Source: Thiocapsa sp. (lineage in GTDB: Bacteria > Pseudomonadota > Gammaproteobacteria > Chromatiales > Chromatiaceae). From it: a stretch of DNA of 64,000 nt. This document shows, piece after piece, positions 8,331 through 23,271 of the stretch; the stretch's first letter is position 1, and the number at the start of each line of letters is the position of its first letter. The position numbers and the translations under genes were made by a program. Under the pieces are notes generated by a model that saw only the letters and a program-made list of their open reading frames with translations, was not told the origin of the DNA and searched no databases. The DNA is taken from positions 4,960,501-5,024,500 of the forward strand of contig NZ_CP073760.1 in NCBI RefSeq assembly GCF_018399035.1, read 5' to 3'.

Positions 8331-9803
8331 CTACAGGGCGAATTCCTGTTTCACCCGTGCCTGTAGCTTCTTGGCCTGCTTGAACGCCTCTTTCAACATC
8401 AATCGGTGCAGCTCGTTGAGGTCGTCGGGGTCGACACGGTTGACCGCCTCCGGGTCCTTGGTCGTGAGTTGTTGGTGGATGCGGAAGCGCTGGATCAGGT
8501 GGAAGGATTCGATCTCGGCGGCGATCTCCTCCGGGTCGCGTCGTTTTGCCGCACCGGCGAGGCGCAGACGCTCGGCGGTGCTGGTCGCCCAGATGCCGTG
8601 CTTGAGTGCCCAGAGTCGGCCGGCGTCCATGAAGAAGCGTGCGCCTTGGGTCTTCAGATCGATGGTGTGCGGGAAGTCGCGGTTGCGATCGAAGGCGAAT
8701 TGCCCGGCCCAGCCGAGCGGCGGGGCGACGCCGAGCGCCTGCTCGGCGAGACAGTGGAAGAAGCGCGTCTGCTCGGGCGCGGTTCGACTCAGCCAGTCGC
8801 GCAGACGGTCGACCGGCTCGTCGCTGCCGTAGAGCGGGCGGAAATCGAAGAAGATGACGGCGTTGAGCAGGGCCTCGGGCTCGGGCTCGCGCAGCCAGGT
8901 CTTGAAGTGCTTGCGCCACTCGTCCGCGCTCAGACACCACTCGGGGTTGCCGGCCATGATGTTGCCGCGGCAGCGCTCGAAGCCGCAGAAATGCAGCGCC
9001 TGGTTGACCGCTCGGGCGAACGGCAGGAAGGCCTGACGGACCGGCTCGGTGCTGTCCGGGTCCGGTGGCAGGAAGAGCAGTCCGTTGTCCTGATCGGTCG
9101 AGAAGGTCTGCTCAAGACGCCCCTCCGAGCCGAAGGCCATCCAGCACCAGGACACGGCGGGGAGATCGAACTCGTCTTCGATCAGCTCGATGACCCGCAT
9201 GGCGATCAGGTCGTTGAGCCCGGACATCCAGTAACAGAGTGTCTCCACGCCCATCCCGGAGTGGAACAGCTCCGCGCCGCGCCGCCGCACCCGATCGGCG
9301 GCGAGCGCCATGGCCTCGACGTCGCGAGCGGCCTTGATGGCGGCGATCAGGACCTCCGCCCCGCCGGCGCGCAGGCCGAGCAGGTCGGTTTGGTTGACCA
9401 GACCGAAGAGACGCCCGTCATGCTCGGTCAGGAGCAGATGCTCGGCACCGCGCTTGGCCATCATGACCCGTGCACGGTGCGCGGGCGCATCCGCAGTGAG
9501 CGTGAGTGGAGCGCCGATCATGTGAACGGCGACCGGATCGTCGAGCCCGCCGCCCTCGAAGCCGATGACATGCAGCATGTCGCGCAGCCGGATCAGCCCC
9601 AAGGGCAGGCCGCTCGCGGGATCGCAGACGACGGCGGCGTCCAGGTGATCCTGGCTGAAATGATAGAGGGTCTCGCGCAGGCTGGTCGCCGGGCCGACGA
9701 TCAACGGTTGTCGCCGCGCCAAGCTGCGCAGCAGGCCCTGGTCGGTTCCACCGACGGCCACGAGATCTGACGCGTCGTTCACCGGGTGATCGGTCTCGGA
9801 CAT
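8331..9803 (-). CDS. CBS-domain / DUF294 putative nucleotidyltransferase
   Basis: 490-residue cytoplasmic protein. Residues ~25-150 form a CBS pair (DPASGLPLGLIRLRDML, LLLTEHDGRLFGLVNQTDLL). Then follows a DUF294 nucleotidyltransferase core with WMAFGSEGRLEQTFSTDQDN near residue 225, a motif resembling the GlnD uridylyltransferase active site, and a DUF294 C-terminal domain. Such proteins commonly lie beside SSF-type transporters or SSF-fused kinases, as here (next gene upstream is a response regulator, then an SSF kinase). The substrate is unknown; a role in signalling or carbon-uptake control is inference. Confidence 0.85.
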   Translation of the reverse strand: MSETDHPVNDASDLVAVGGTDQGLLRSLARRQPLIVGPATSLRETLYHFSQDHLDAAVVCDPASGLPLGLIRLRDMLHVIGFEGGGLDDPVAVHMIGAPLTLTADAPAHRARVMMAKRGAEHLLLTEHDGRLFGLVNQTDLLGLRAGGAEVLIAAIKAARDVEAMALAADRVRRRGAELFHSGMGVETLCYWMSGLNDLIAMRVIELIEDEFDLPAVSWCWMAFGSEGRLEQTFSTDQDNGLLFLPPDPDSTEPVRQAFLPFARAVNQALHFCGFERCRGNIMAGNPEWCLSADEWRKHFKTWLREPEPEALLNAVIFFDFRPLYGSDEPVDRLRDWLSRTAPEQTRFFHCLAEQALGVAPPLGWAGQFAFDRNRDFPHTIDLKTQGARFFMDAGRLWALKHGIWATSTAERLRLAGAAKRRDPEEIAAEIESFHLIQRFRIHQQLTTKDPEAVNRVDPDDLNELHRLMLKEAFKQAKKLQARVKQEFAL

Positions 9804-9821
9804 GCGGTTGCTCCGTCCTCG

Positions 9822-10193
9822 TCAGGTGCGTTCGAGCAGTTCCTTGACCTTGTCGACCAGGTCACGGGTCGAGAAGGGTTTGGACATGTAGGCGTCGGCA
9901 CCGAGGGCGAGGCCCTTGTTCTGCTCCGCCTCGCGCCCCTTCGCGGTCAGCATCAGGATCCGCGTACCGGCCAGCCCGGGATCGGCGCGCACCGCTTCGA
10001 GCACGGCGAAGCCGTCGAGCTTGGGCATCATGACATCGAGCACCACCAGGTCCGGGCGATGGGTTCGCACGGCGGCCAGGCCGGCCTCGCCGTCGCGCGC
10101 CACGCGCACCTCGTGTCCCTCGCGCATCATCAAAAACTCGAGCGAGATGACGATGTTGGGCTCGTCGTCGACGATCAGGATCCGCTTATTCAT
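9822..10193 (-). CDS. Single-domain response regulator (CheY-like)
   Basis: 123 residues, one receiver domain and no output domain. The acidic pair is in ILIVDDEP, the phospho-acceptor Asp in LVVLDVMMPKLDG, the conserved Thr in ILMLTAKG and the Lys in AYMSKPFS. I chose ATG 10193, which overlaps the TAA of the kinase gene (ATGAATAA); a second ATG four codons earlier (10205) is possible. Coupling to the SSF-histidine kinase upstream makes it the likely partner. With no DNA-binding domain, it must act by protein contact or in a phosphorelay. Confidence 0.9.
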   Translation of the reverse strand: MNKRILIVDDEPNIVISLEFLMMREGHEVRVARDGEAGLAAVRTHRPDLVVLDVMMPKLDGFAVLEAVRADPGLAGTRILMLTAKGREAEQNKGLALGADAYMSKPFSTRDLVDKVKELLERT

Positions 10194-12969
10194 GGTCAGA
10201 CTCATGGTCAGGCCTTCGGTCCGTTGGGTTCCCCGGATGGGCGGGCAGCTCGAAGCAAAGGGTAGCACCTTTTCCGGGCGCGCCTTCCGCCCAGATGCGA
10301 CCGCCTAGATTGTCGATGATGCGACGGCTGATGGGCAAACCCAGACCGGTCCCGCCGGGTTTGGCGCCGCCGCGGGCGGTCTGATGAAACTTCTCGAAGA
10401 CCAGCTCCAGGTCGCTCTCGGGGATGCCGTAGCCGTTGTCCTCGACACAGACCCGCCAGACCGCGTCGGCGGGCGAGAGTCGGATCCAGACCTCGCCCGA
10501 TCCGGTCGGGGCGAACTTGGCGGCGTTCGAGAGCAGGTTGACCAGGACCTGCACGATGCGGTCGCGGTCGCCCCAGACCATGGCCGACTCGCCGGGCAGC
10601 TCGAGATGGACGCGGCAGCCGCGCTCCTCGACATATTGCTCGGTGGCCGACACGGCTTGGCGGATGACGGTCTGAAGCTCCACCACCTCGGTGCGCCAAT
10701 CGGCGTGGCCGGACTCGATCTTGGCCAGATCGAGCACCTGATTGACCAGGCGCGAGAGCCGCTCGGTCTCGCTGACCAGGATGCCGAGGAAGCGGCGTCG
10801 CTGCTCGAAGTCGATGTCGGGGTCGTCGAAGAGGATCTCGGAGAAGGCCCGAATGGAGGCGAGCGGGGTGCGCAGCTCGTGGGTGACCGAGGAGATGAAA
10901 TCGTCCTTCATGCGGTCCAGATCCTGGAGCCGGATGTTGGCCGCGCGCAATTCTTCGGTCGCGGCCTCCAATGCCTGCGACTTCTGTTCGAGCTGGCGGC
11001 TGTAGGCGCGGATCTGCGACGCCTCGTCGAGGATGTTCAGGACCTCGTCGAGCCCGAGCGGCTCCTCGTCGGTGACCGACGCGACCATCACCCGGGCCGA
11101 GGCGCCGCCGATCGCCCCCGAGAGCAGCGTCTCGGCGAAGTAGACCGTCTCCGCATCGGCCGGAAGTGCTTCGGGCGAGTCCACGCCGCGCAAGTGCGCG
11201 TATTGTGTGAAGGCCGCGCGGGTACGCGCCGATCCGAGGAAGCGCTCGGCCAGTCTCATCAGCTCCGTAATCTCCGCACTCCCGCGCCACAGCGGCGCGC
11301 TCGCCAGCGCGGTGCGCCGCGAGGCATCGACGAAGATCCCGGCCTGGGTGGCCTCCGCGACATTGGGTGCGCGCAGGGAGGAGACGAAGAGAAAGGCGCC
11401 GATATTGGCGGTTAGGCTCCAGAAGAGACCGTGCGTGATCTCGTTCCAGCCGGTGAGGCCGAACAGCGCCATCGGGGCCAGGAGATCGAATCCGCCGAGG
11501 CCCGATTCCATGAAGGCGCGTGGGAGCCAACCGGACTTGGCGAATGAGGGCAGCAGCAGTGTATAGATCCAGACCAGGAAGCCGGCCGACAAGCCGGCGA
11601 GCGCGCCCTCGCGCGTCCCGCCTCGCCAATAGAGCCCCCCGATCACGGCGGGTGCGAACTGTGCGACGGCGACGAAGCTGATCAGACCGATGCCGACCAA
11701 GGCGTAGGCCTCGCCGGCAAGCCAGTAGTAGAGGAAACCGAGCAGCAGGATGACGACGATGGCCCCGCGCCGGATGGTGAGCAGCAGCCGCCCGAGGTCG
11801 GCTGCCGGAGGTCGGCGACGCCAGCGGCGCAGCAGTGCCGGCAGGACCAGGTCGTTGCTGACCATGGTCGAGAGTGCGATGGTCTCGACGATGACCATCC
11901 CGGTCGCCGCCGAGAGCCCGCCGATATAGACCAGGAGCGCGAGCCAGGGTTGCTCGAAGGCGATCGGCAGGGTCAGCATGAAGGTATCGGCGTTGACCGT
12001 CCCGTCGGGGAAGGTCAGGAGCCCCGCGATGGCGATCGGCACCACGAAGAGGTTGATGAGCAGTAGATAGAGCGGAAACAGCCAAATCGCGCGGCGCAGA
12101 TGGCGCTCGTCGCTATTCTCCACGACCGCAACCTGGAACTGGCGCGGCAGCAGAATGACGGCCAGACCGGCCAGCAAGGAGATGGCGAACCAGTCGGCGA
12201 AGGGCGAGATGCTCGGCTCGAGCAACGGAAGCAGCAGCGGGCTGTTCTCGATCGGCGGCAACGCCGGCCCGCCCAGGCCGAGGAGGCCGAAGGTAATGAA
12301 GAGTCCCATCGCGAGAAAGGCGACGAGCTTGACGATGGATTCGAAGGCGATGGCCGCGACGAGTCCTTCATGGCGCTCGCTCGCATCCAGATGACGGGTG
12401 CCGAACAGGATGGTGAAGGCGGCAAGCAGCAGCGCGACCACGAAGGCGGTATCGCCCCAAAAGGGTCCGTCGCCGTGCACCGGCATCCGCACCTCCGGAT
12501 AATGCGACAGGATCGTGAAGCTCCAGGCGATCGCCTTGAGCTGCAGCGCGATATAGGGCACCACGCCGATCACGGCGATGACGGTCACCAAGCCTCCGAG
12601 GACCTGACTCTTGCCGTAACGCGAGGCGATGAAATCGGCGATGGAGGTAATGCGCTCGGCCTTGCTGACCCGCACCATCTTGAGCAGGAGCGAGCCCCAC
12701 AGGAGCACCATCAGGGTGGGGCCCAAATAGATGGGCAGGAATCCCAGCCCATTCTCGGTGGCGCGCCCGACGCTGCCGTAGAAGGTCCAGGCGGTGCAAT
12801 AGACGGCGAGCGAGAGGGCATAGATCGTCGGGCGCGCGATGACCGAACGGCCCTGCTCGGCACGCCGATCGGCCCAGTAGGCGACCGCGAAGAGGAGTCC
12901 CAGGTAGGCGAAGGAGATCCCGATAATCAGCGGGCCATTGATCACTGCGACGGTGCTCGCGCGGATCAA
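10186..12969 (-). CDS. SSF transporter-fused sensor histidine kinase (CbrA/CrbS type)
   Basis: 927-residue inner-membrane protein. Residues ~10-530 are a sodium/solute symporter-like domain with about 12-13 membrane helices (for example IYALSLAVYCTAWTFYGSVG). A coiled coil (LEAATEELRAANIRLQDLDR) follows, then a HisKA domain with HELRTPLASIRAFSEILF (His near residue 697) and a HATPase domain with N, G1 and G2 boxes (LVNLLSNAAKFAP, VEDNGYGIPE, GGTGLGLPISRRI). Known relatives (CbrA, CrbS) couple nutrient sensing to carbon metabolism, including acetate. The start is TTG at 12969, overlapping the small gene upstream; GTG 12945 is an alternative. Confidence 0.9.
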   Translation of the reverse strand: MIRASTVAVINGPLIIGISFAYLGLLFAVAYWADRRAEQGRSVIARPTIYALSLAVYCTAWTFYGSVGRATENGLGFLPIYLGPTLMVLLWGSLLLKMVRVSKAERITSIADFIASRYGKSQVLGGLVTVIAVIGVVPYIALQLKAIAWSFTILSHYPEVRMPVHGDGPFWGDTAFVVALLLAAFTILFGTRHLDASERHEGLVAAIAFESIVKLVAFLAMGLFITFGLLGLGGPALPPIENSPLLLPLLEPSISPFADWFAISLLAGLAVILLPRQFQVAVVENSDERHLRRAIWLFPLYLLLINLFVVPIAIAGLLTFPDGTVNADTFMLTLPIAFEQPWLALLVYIGGLSAATGMVIVETIALSTMVSNDLVLPALLRRWRRRPPAADLGRLLLTIRRGAIVVILLLGFLYYWLAGEAYALVGIGLISFVAVAQFAPAVIGGLYWRGGTREGALAGLSAGFLVWIYTLLLPSFAKSGWLPRAFMESGLGGFDLLAPMALFGLTGWNEITHGLFWSLTANIGAFLFVSSLRAPNVAEATQAGIFVDASRRTALASAPLWRGSAEITELMRLAERFLGSARTRAAFTQYAHLRGVDSPEALPADAETVYFAETLLSGAIGGASARVMVASVTDEEPLGLDEVLNILDEASQIRAYSRQLEQKSQALEAATEELRAANIRLQDLDRMKDDFISSVTHELRTPLASIRAFSEILFDDPDIDFEQRRRFLGILVSETERLSRLVNQVLDLAKIESGHADWRTEVVELQTVIRQAVSATEQYVEERGCRVHLELPGESAMVWGDRDRIVQVLVNLLSNAAKFAPTGSGEVWIRLSPADAVWRVCVEDNGYGIPESDLELVFEKFHQTARGGAKPGGTGLGLPISRRIIDNLGGRIWAEGAPGKGATLCFELPAHPGNPTDRRPDHESDHE

Positions 12970-13166
12970 TCGCGTATGCGCGACACGATCCAGGCCGCGA
13001 CGGCGATCAACGCGGCCCAGGTTATGAAGAGATACATCAACAGGACAGGCGCCCCGAGCCAGCGGCCGAGCCTCTCGAACTGCATGACCAGCGGCGAGAA
13101 CAGCAGTAGCATCCCGGCCAGGAAGAGCAGCAGCAGGCGTTGTCGCAGCAAGGTTGCACGGGGCAT
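12966..13166 (-). CDS. Small two-helix membrane protein paired with the SSF kinase
   Basis: 66 residues with two hydrophobic helices (LLLLFLAGMLLLFSPLVMQF and VLLMYLFITWAALIAVAAWI) flanked by basic residues. Its TGA overlaps the start of the SSF kinase, so the two are very likely co-translated. Small subunits of this kind accompany several SSF transporters (for example the DUF4212 class), and a structural role for the kinase's transporter domain is a reasonable inference. I do not recognise a named family. Confidence 0.75.
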   Translation of the reverse strand: MPRATLLRQRLLLLFLAGMLLLFSPLVMQFERLGRWLGAPVLLMYLFITWAALIAVAAWIVSRIRD

Positions 13167-13384
13167 AGGCCGGTGACCGGATGAGGTTCGGGCATGTTCG
13201 GGCAGTATAGTGGGCGAATGCCGGGTCGTCTGGTCCGGCTTGCCTCGAATCGATGTCCTAAGTTGGAGCAGGCCGGAACGCCCGTTGGACGCAACGCTGT
13301 GTTGATCGCCGCGCTGCGGGTGGAGAATTCGGTGAACAGCCCGCCGGGAGTGAACCGGTTGCCCCTCAAGACTGCGGTATCCCG

Positions 13385-20144
<6,760 letters not shown>

Positions 20145-20232
20145 GCACGCCCCTTCGCGGGGCCTGCCTCGCCCCCGCGCCATCGCGCGGAGTACCCGCT
20201 GATCGAAACAAGCTCTACTGGAGGATGACTGA

Positions 20233-21012
20233 ATGCGCGGGGTAATTTTTCAATTTTTGATCAAGGGTTTGCTGCCGGCGACATGCGGGGCTTGGATGTC
20301 GTGCTCGGTGATTGCAGAGTCGTCGCTGCTCGTCGAGGCCGACTTGGTCGACATCCGCGATGTGGTTCCCGATGTCGTGCTCGATATCCGCTATGCCACG
20401 GAGCACAACTTCGTCGGTCGCCCGATCGAGGGCTACGAGGCGCCGCTCTGTCTCTTGACCCACCGGGCGGCAGCGGCCTTGGCCGGGGTGCAGGCGACCC
20501 TGCGCGAGCTGAACCTGTCACTGAAGATCTACGACTGCTATCGGCCGCAGCGCGCCGTCGACCGGTTCGTTGCCTGGGCCGCGGATCTCGACGACCAGCG
20601 CATGAAGGTCGAATTTTATCCGAATGTCGAGAAGGCCAGCCTGTTCGACGACGGTTATATCGCGGCACGCTCCGGACATTCGCGAGGCAGTACGGTCGAT
20701 CTGACCATCGTTCCCGTGCCGACGCCCGATCAACCGGCGTTCGATCCCGCCGCCCCCGGGCGTTCGTGCGAAAACCCGGCCTCGGAGCGTTTCGCGGACA
20801 ACAGTGTCGACATGGGCACGGGTTTCGATTGCTTCAGTCCGCTCTCACATACATTGAACCAGAACATTAGGGGCGAGGCGATGGCGAATCGGTTGTTGCT
20901 GAAATCCTCCATGAAAGAGCAGGGTTTTCGCAACCTCTCCGAGGAGTGGTGGCATTACACCCTGGTCGACGAGCCCTATCCCGACACCTATTTCGATGTC
21001 CCCGTGCGATGA
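20233..21012 (+). CDS. D-alanyl-D-alanine dipeptidase, VanX/DdpX-like (M15D)
   Basis: 259 residues; GGAGG lies 8 bases before the ATG and a hydrophobic N-terminus suggests export. Peptidase M15D zinc-site features are present: YDCYRPQRAVDRFV, the SGHSRGSTVDLTIV motif (zinc His and Asp) and EEWWHYTL near the C-terminus (catalytic Glu and third zinc ligand). The family hydrolyses D-Ala-D-Ala. No vancomycin-resistance ligase or regulator is nearby, so a role in murein recycling or D-alanine use is more likely than resistance. Confidence 0.9.
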   Translation: MRGVIFQFLIKGLLPATCGAWMSCSVIAESSLLVEADLVDIRDVVPDVVLDIRYATEHNFVGRPIEGYEAPLCLLTHRAAAALAGVQATLRELNLSLKIYDCYRPQRAVDRFVAWAADLDDQRMKVEFYPNVEKASLFDDGYIAARSGHSRGSTVDLTIVPVPTPDQPAFDPAAPGRSCENPASERFADNSVDMGTGFDCFSPLSHTLNQNIRGEAMANRLLLKSSMKEQGFRNLSEEWWHYTLVDEPYPDTYFDVPVR

Positions 21013-21021
21013 GGAGCGAGC

Positions 21022-21822
21022 ATGTTGCGAGCCATGACCCCGACCCCGACCCCGGCAACCGAATCACGGATCCGCGAGCCTGCGCGTTTGTCCGTGCTGT
21101 CGAGCTGCTGTTTCGTGATTCTGTTCGGGGCGTTGGCGGGGGGATTCGCGCTCGCCGAAGTTGCACCCGCCGAAGCTGCGTTCCCGGATGAAGAGGACTG
21201 GCCCGAGATGGATCTCGAGGCCCGTATTGCGGCGGTCAGCGACGGCGAGCTTCGCTTCGTCGAACCCGAGCGCGCCGCCGAGACCCATCGGCACGTCAAT
21301 CGGATCCGGATCGGCGCGGAGAGTCTGCGCGAGGGCTGGATCGAGCTGACCCAATGTCACGAGAATCTCGACGCGGTCCGCGCGGCGCAGATCCTCTTCA
21401 ACGCCGAGCGGATTCGCGGCTTGGAGGTGGTCAGTGCGCAGGGGATCGGGCGTGCCTGGGTCGAGGGTCCATCGGTCCAGCTCACGGATATCACGCCCGA
21501 GGCGACGCTCTGTATCCGCGCCGAGAGCCGAGCTCTGTTCGCTCTCGGCGAGGGGCGTTACCGGCTGCGCAACGGTCCCTACATGCGCCGCTTTCTCGAC
21601 GGCTACTACCCCATGCAGGTGGTCTTGGACGTCTCTTACCCGGCCGATCGACTTGCACTCGTGCAACACCAACCGGTCATGCAGCCCGGATTCGAGGTGC
21701 GTACCGAATCCGGGCATGTCGCGGTCGATGCCGCCTTTGAAGGGCGGCTCTTCACCTGCTTGGATTTCTGCGAAACCGGCTCCTCGGACTGCGAGTTGGC
21801 GGTCAGCGACTGCTCGGATTGA
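21022..21822 (+). CDS. Hypothetical exported protein
   Basis: 266 residues, not recognised. GAGGAG lies just before the ATG and only 9 bases separate it from the dipeptidase gene. An internal hydrophobic stretch (residues ~25-47, SVLSSCCFVILFGALAGGFA) resembles a signal peptide after a charged leader. The rest is mostly beta-like and polar with several cysteines, including a C-terminal cluster TCLDFCETGSSDCELAVSDC that could form disulfides. Probably periplasmic and co-transcribed with the dipeptidase. Confidence 0.75.
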   Translation: MLRAMTPTPTPATESRIREPARLSVLSSCCFVILFGALAGGFALAEVAPAEAAFPDEEDWPEMDLEARIAAVSDGELRFVEPERAAETHRHVNRIRIGAESLREGWIELTQCHENLDAVRAAQILFNAERIRGLEVVSAQGIGRAWVEGPSVQLTDITPEATLCIRAESRALFALGEGRYRLRNGPYMRRFLDGYYPMQVVLDVSYPADRLALVQHQPVMQPGFEVRTESGHVAVDAAFEGRLFTCLDFCETGSSDCELAVSDCSD

Positions 21823-21894
21823 AGGCCGTCAGGCTACTCGGCTGCGGGGATCCGACCGCGTTCGGTAGACCGGCTGCCCAAACCTTCAGGGACT

Positions 21895-21945
21895 CGTGAC
21901 ACCCCCGCGCGGTGTCACGCATTCCCCGTGGCGCTCCGCGCCACG
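21895..21945. other. Two consecutive strong hairpins
   Basis: The first stem CGTGACACC pairs with GGTGTCACG across 7 bases (21895-21919). The second, CGTGGCGC, pairs with GCGCCACG across 3 bases (21927-21945). They lie about 70 bases past the exported-protein gene and before the convergent PIN gene. They may limit read-through in both directions, but no T-run is present. Confidence 0.5.
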
Positions 21946-22024
21946 TGCCATGATGGCCGGAGTCACGGACATGGCCGGGATCCGGATCGGGTTGGGCCTT
22001 TTCGGGTCGGCAGCTCTTTCGACC

Positions 22025-22456
22025 TCAAGGTCGTTCTTCGAAGGATTGGATAAACTCCTCGGGTGCATGAACGGCGAGTGCCGGATGGTCGAAATCGGCA
22101 CCGTTGAGTGTGACGAGGTAGTCGAGTCCGATCCGGCGTGCGCTCTCGAAGGTGAGGGCATCATCGAGATCCCTCCAGCCGAGACCGATGGCACCCTGGA
22201 TCACTCCGGCATCGACCGGAGCGATCGCCAGGATGTCGCAGACGCGCTGAATCGCCGATCGCGCGTGGGTCCTTCCTCGGTTGCGTGCAAGCTCGGTATG
22301 GAGCGGGTCGATGGCTGCGGCGCAGACATAGCCTTGAATACGACCCTTGGCAGCGAGAGAGAGGATGGCGTTCGATGCGTTGTCGGGCTCCTGCTCGTTG
22401 TTGAGTGCGTCCATCAAGACCGTGATATCGACGAGTGTCTTGGGTGTTGCGGTCAT
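22025..22456 (-). CDS. PIN-domain protein (VapC-like putative toxin), no recognisable antitoxin
   Basis: 143 residues with an excellent AGGAGG 6-11 bases before the ATG. The N-terminal LVDITVLMDAL and C-terminal DLDDALTFESARRIGLDYLV, then TLNGADFD, match the acidic clusters of PIN-domain ribonucleases. Most VapC proteins read DTNVLLD at the start; here the third residue pattern is DITVLMD, still with both aspartates. The region immediately upstream on the same strand has no recognisable antitoxin, which is unusual for the family. Confidence 0.8.
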   Translation of the reverse strand: MTATPKTLVDITVLMDALNNEQEPDNASNAILSLAAKGRIQGYVCAAAIDPLHTELARNRGRTHARSAIQRVCDILAIAPVDAGVIQGAIGLGWRDLDDALTFESARRIGLDYLVTLNGADFDHPALAVHAPEEFIQSFEERP

Positions 22457-23271
22457 CGCCTTCCTCCTTGCTTCGTGGGTGGTTGGAATCCTTGGGTTTG
22501 CGAATCATGTGCCCGCTATGGGCGGCGTTCGAGATAGCCTACTGCGCAGCCGCAGAGTTGCCCGCGGGGTGCCGTCGTTTCGGGAATCGGGTTGCTGCGG
22601 TGTGTTCCGGAGTGGCTGCGAGTCGAGATGGAGCGGGGGTCGTTACGGACCTGTCTTCGGGCGGCGCCGGTTGCGCCGCTCGGCAGTCTGGCATCGAACG
22701 CCTTGCGCCGAGCCGGAATGTCGGCGGCCAGGTCGTCGAAACGAGCCCGATCCAAGCAAGACGGCGCCGAGTACGAGGGTGCCGATCGGGATGACCGGCT
22801 GAGACGCGGCGAGACCTCTGTTGCGCAGAGATGCATTCCGTGCGGCACGTCGGCGACCTTGTTGAGCGTCTCCATGATCTCTGCTCGTCGTCTTTGGATC
22901 TGGGCTTTGCGTGTTCGCATCAGTATGCGGAGGTGTCCGGATCATTACTATCGGCAAACCCGACTCTTCGGACTTTCTGTTGTCCGGGATCAACGATAGC
23001 GAAAATAGACATTCCCAATGCCCGGTCGCTCTATACGGAAAAGCTTGATATTAAAAACGTTCTTTGTTTCGATTGAATGGGGGTTCGTCGCAGTCATCCA
23101 TGTCGGGAGCGGCCTCGCTCATCACTCCGGCCAAGCCGGAACGTGGCGCAGAGCGCCGAGGATACACGTGATATCGCCGGAGCGGCGTCGCGAGCGTGCC
23201 GGGTTCGGGCGGGTGGCCGGTCGTTTGAACCTCGCATCGGGAGTCACGCGCCCCGGTGCGAACGAAAACGA
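22457..23271. other. ~815 bp without a convincing gene
   Basis: Several open frames exist on both strands but none shows family motifs, a good start or protein-like composition. The frames are rich in Arg, Ser and Pro, as expected of GC-rich non-coding DNA. From about 22920 to 23080 the base composition becomes clearly more AT-rich. The stretch separates the PIN gene and glycogen phosphorylase and may be decayed accessory DNA. Confidence 0.5.

Noticed and set aside
8406-9770. 454-codon frame opposite the CBS/DUF294 gene
   Set aside because: Antisense shadow; the minus-strand gene has clear family motifs throughout.
20151-20170. GCCCC-TTCGC-GGGGC hairpin after the REC-GGDEF-EAL-CZB gene as a terminator
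   Set aside because: The stem is short and no T-run follows; GC-rich DNA yields many such structures by chance.
22516-22920. Minus-strand frame upstream of the PIN gene as its antitoxin
   Set aside because: 134 codons, Arg/Ser/Pro-rich, with no antitoxin motif; it ends 60 bases before the PIN start and lacks coupling.
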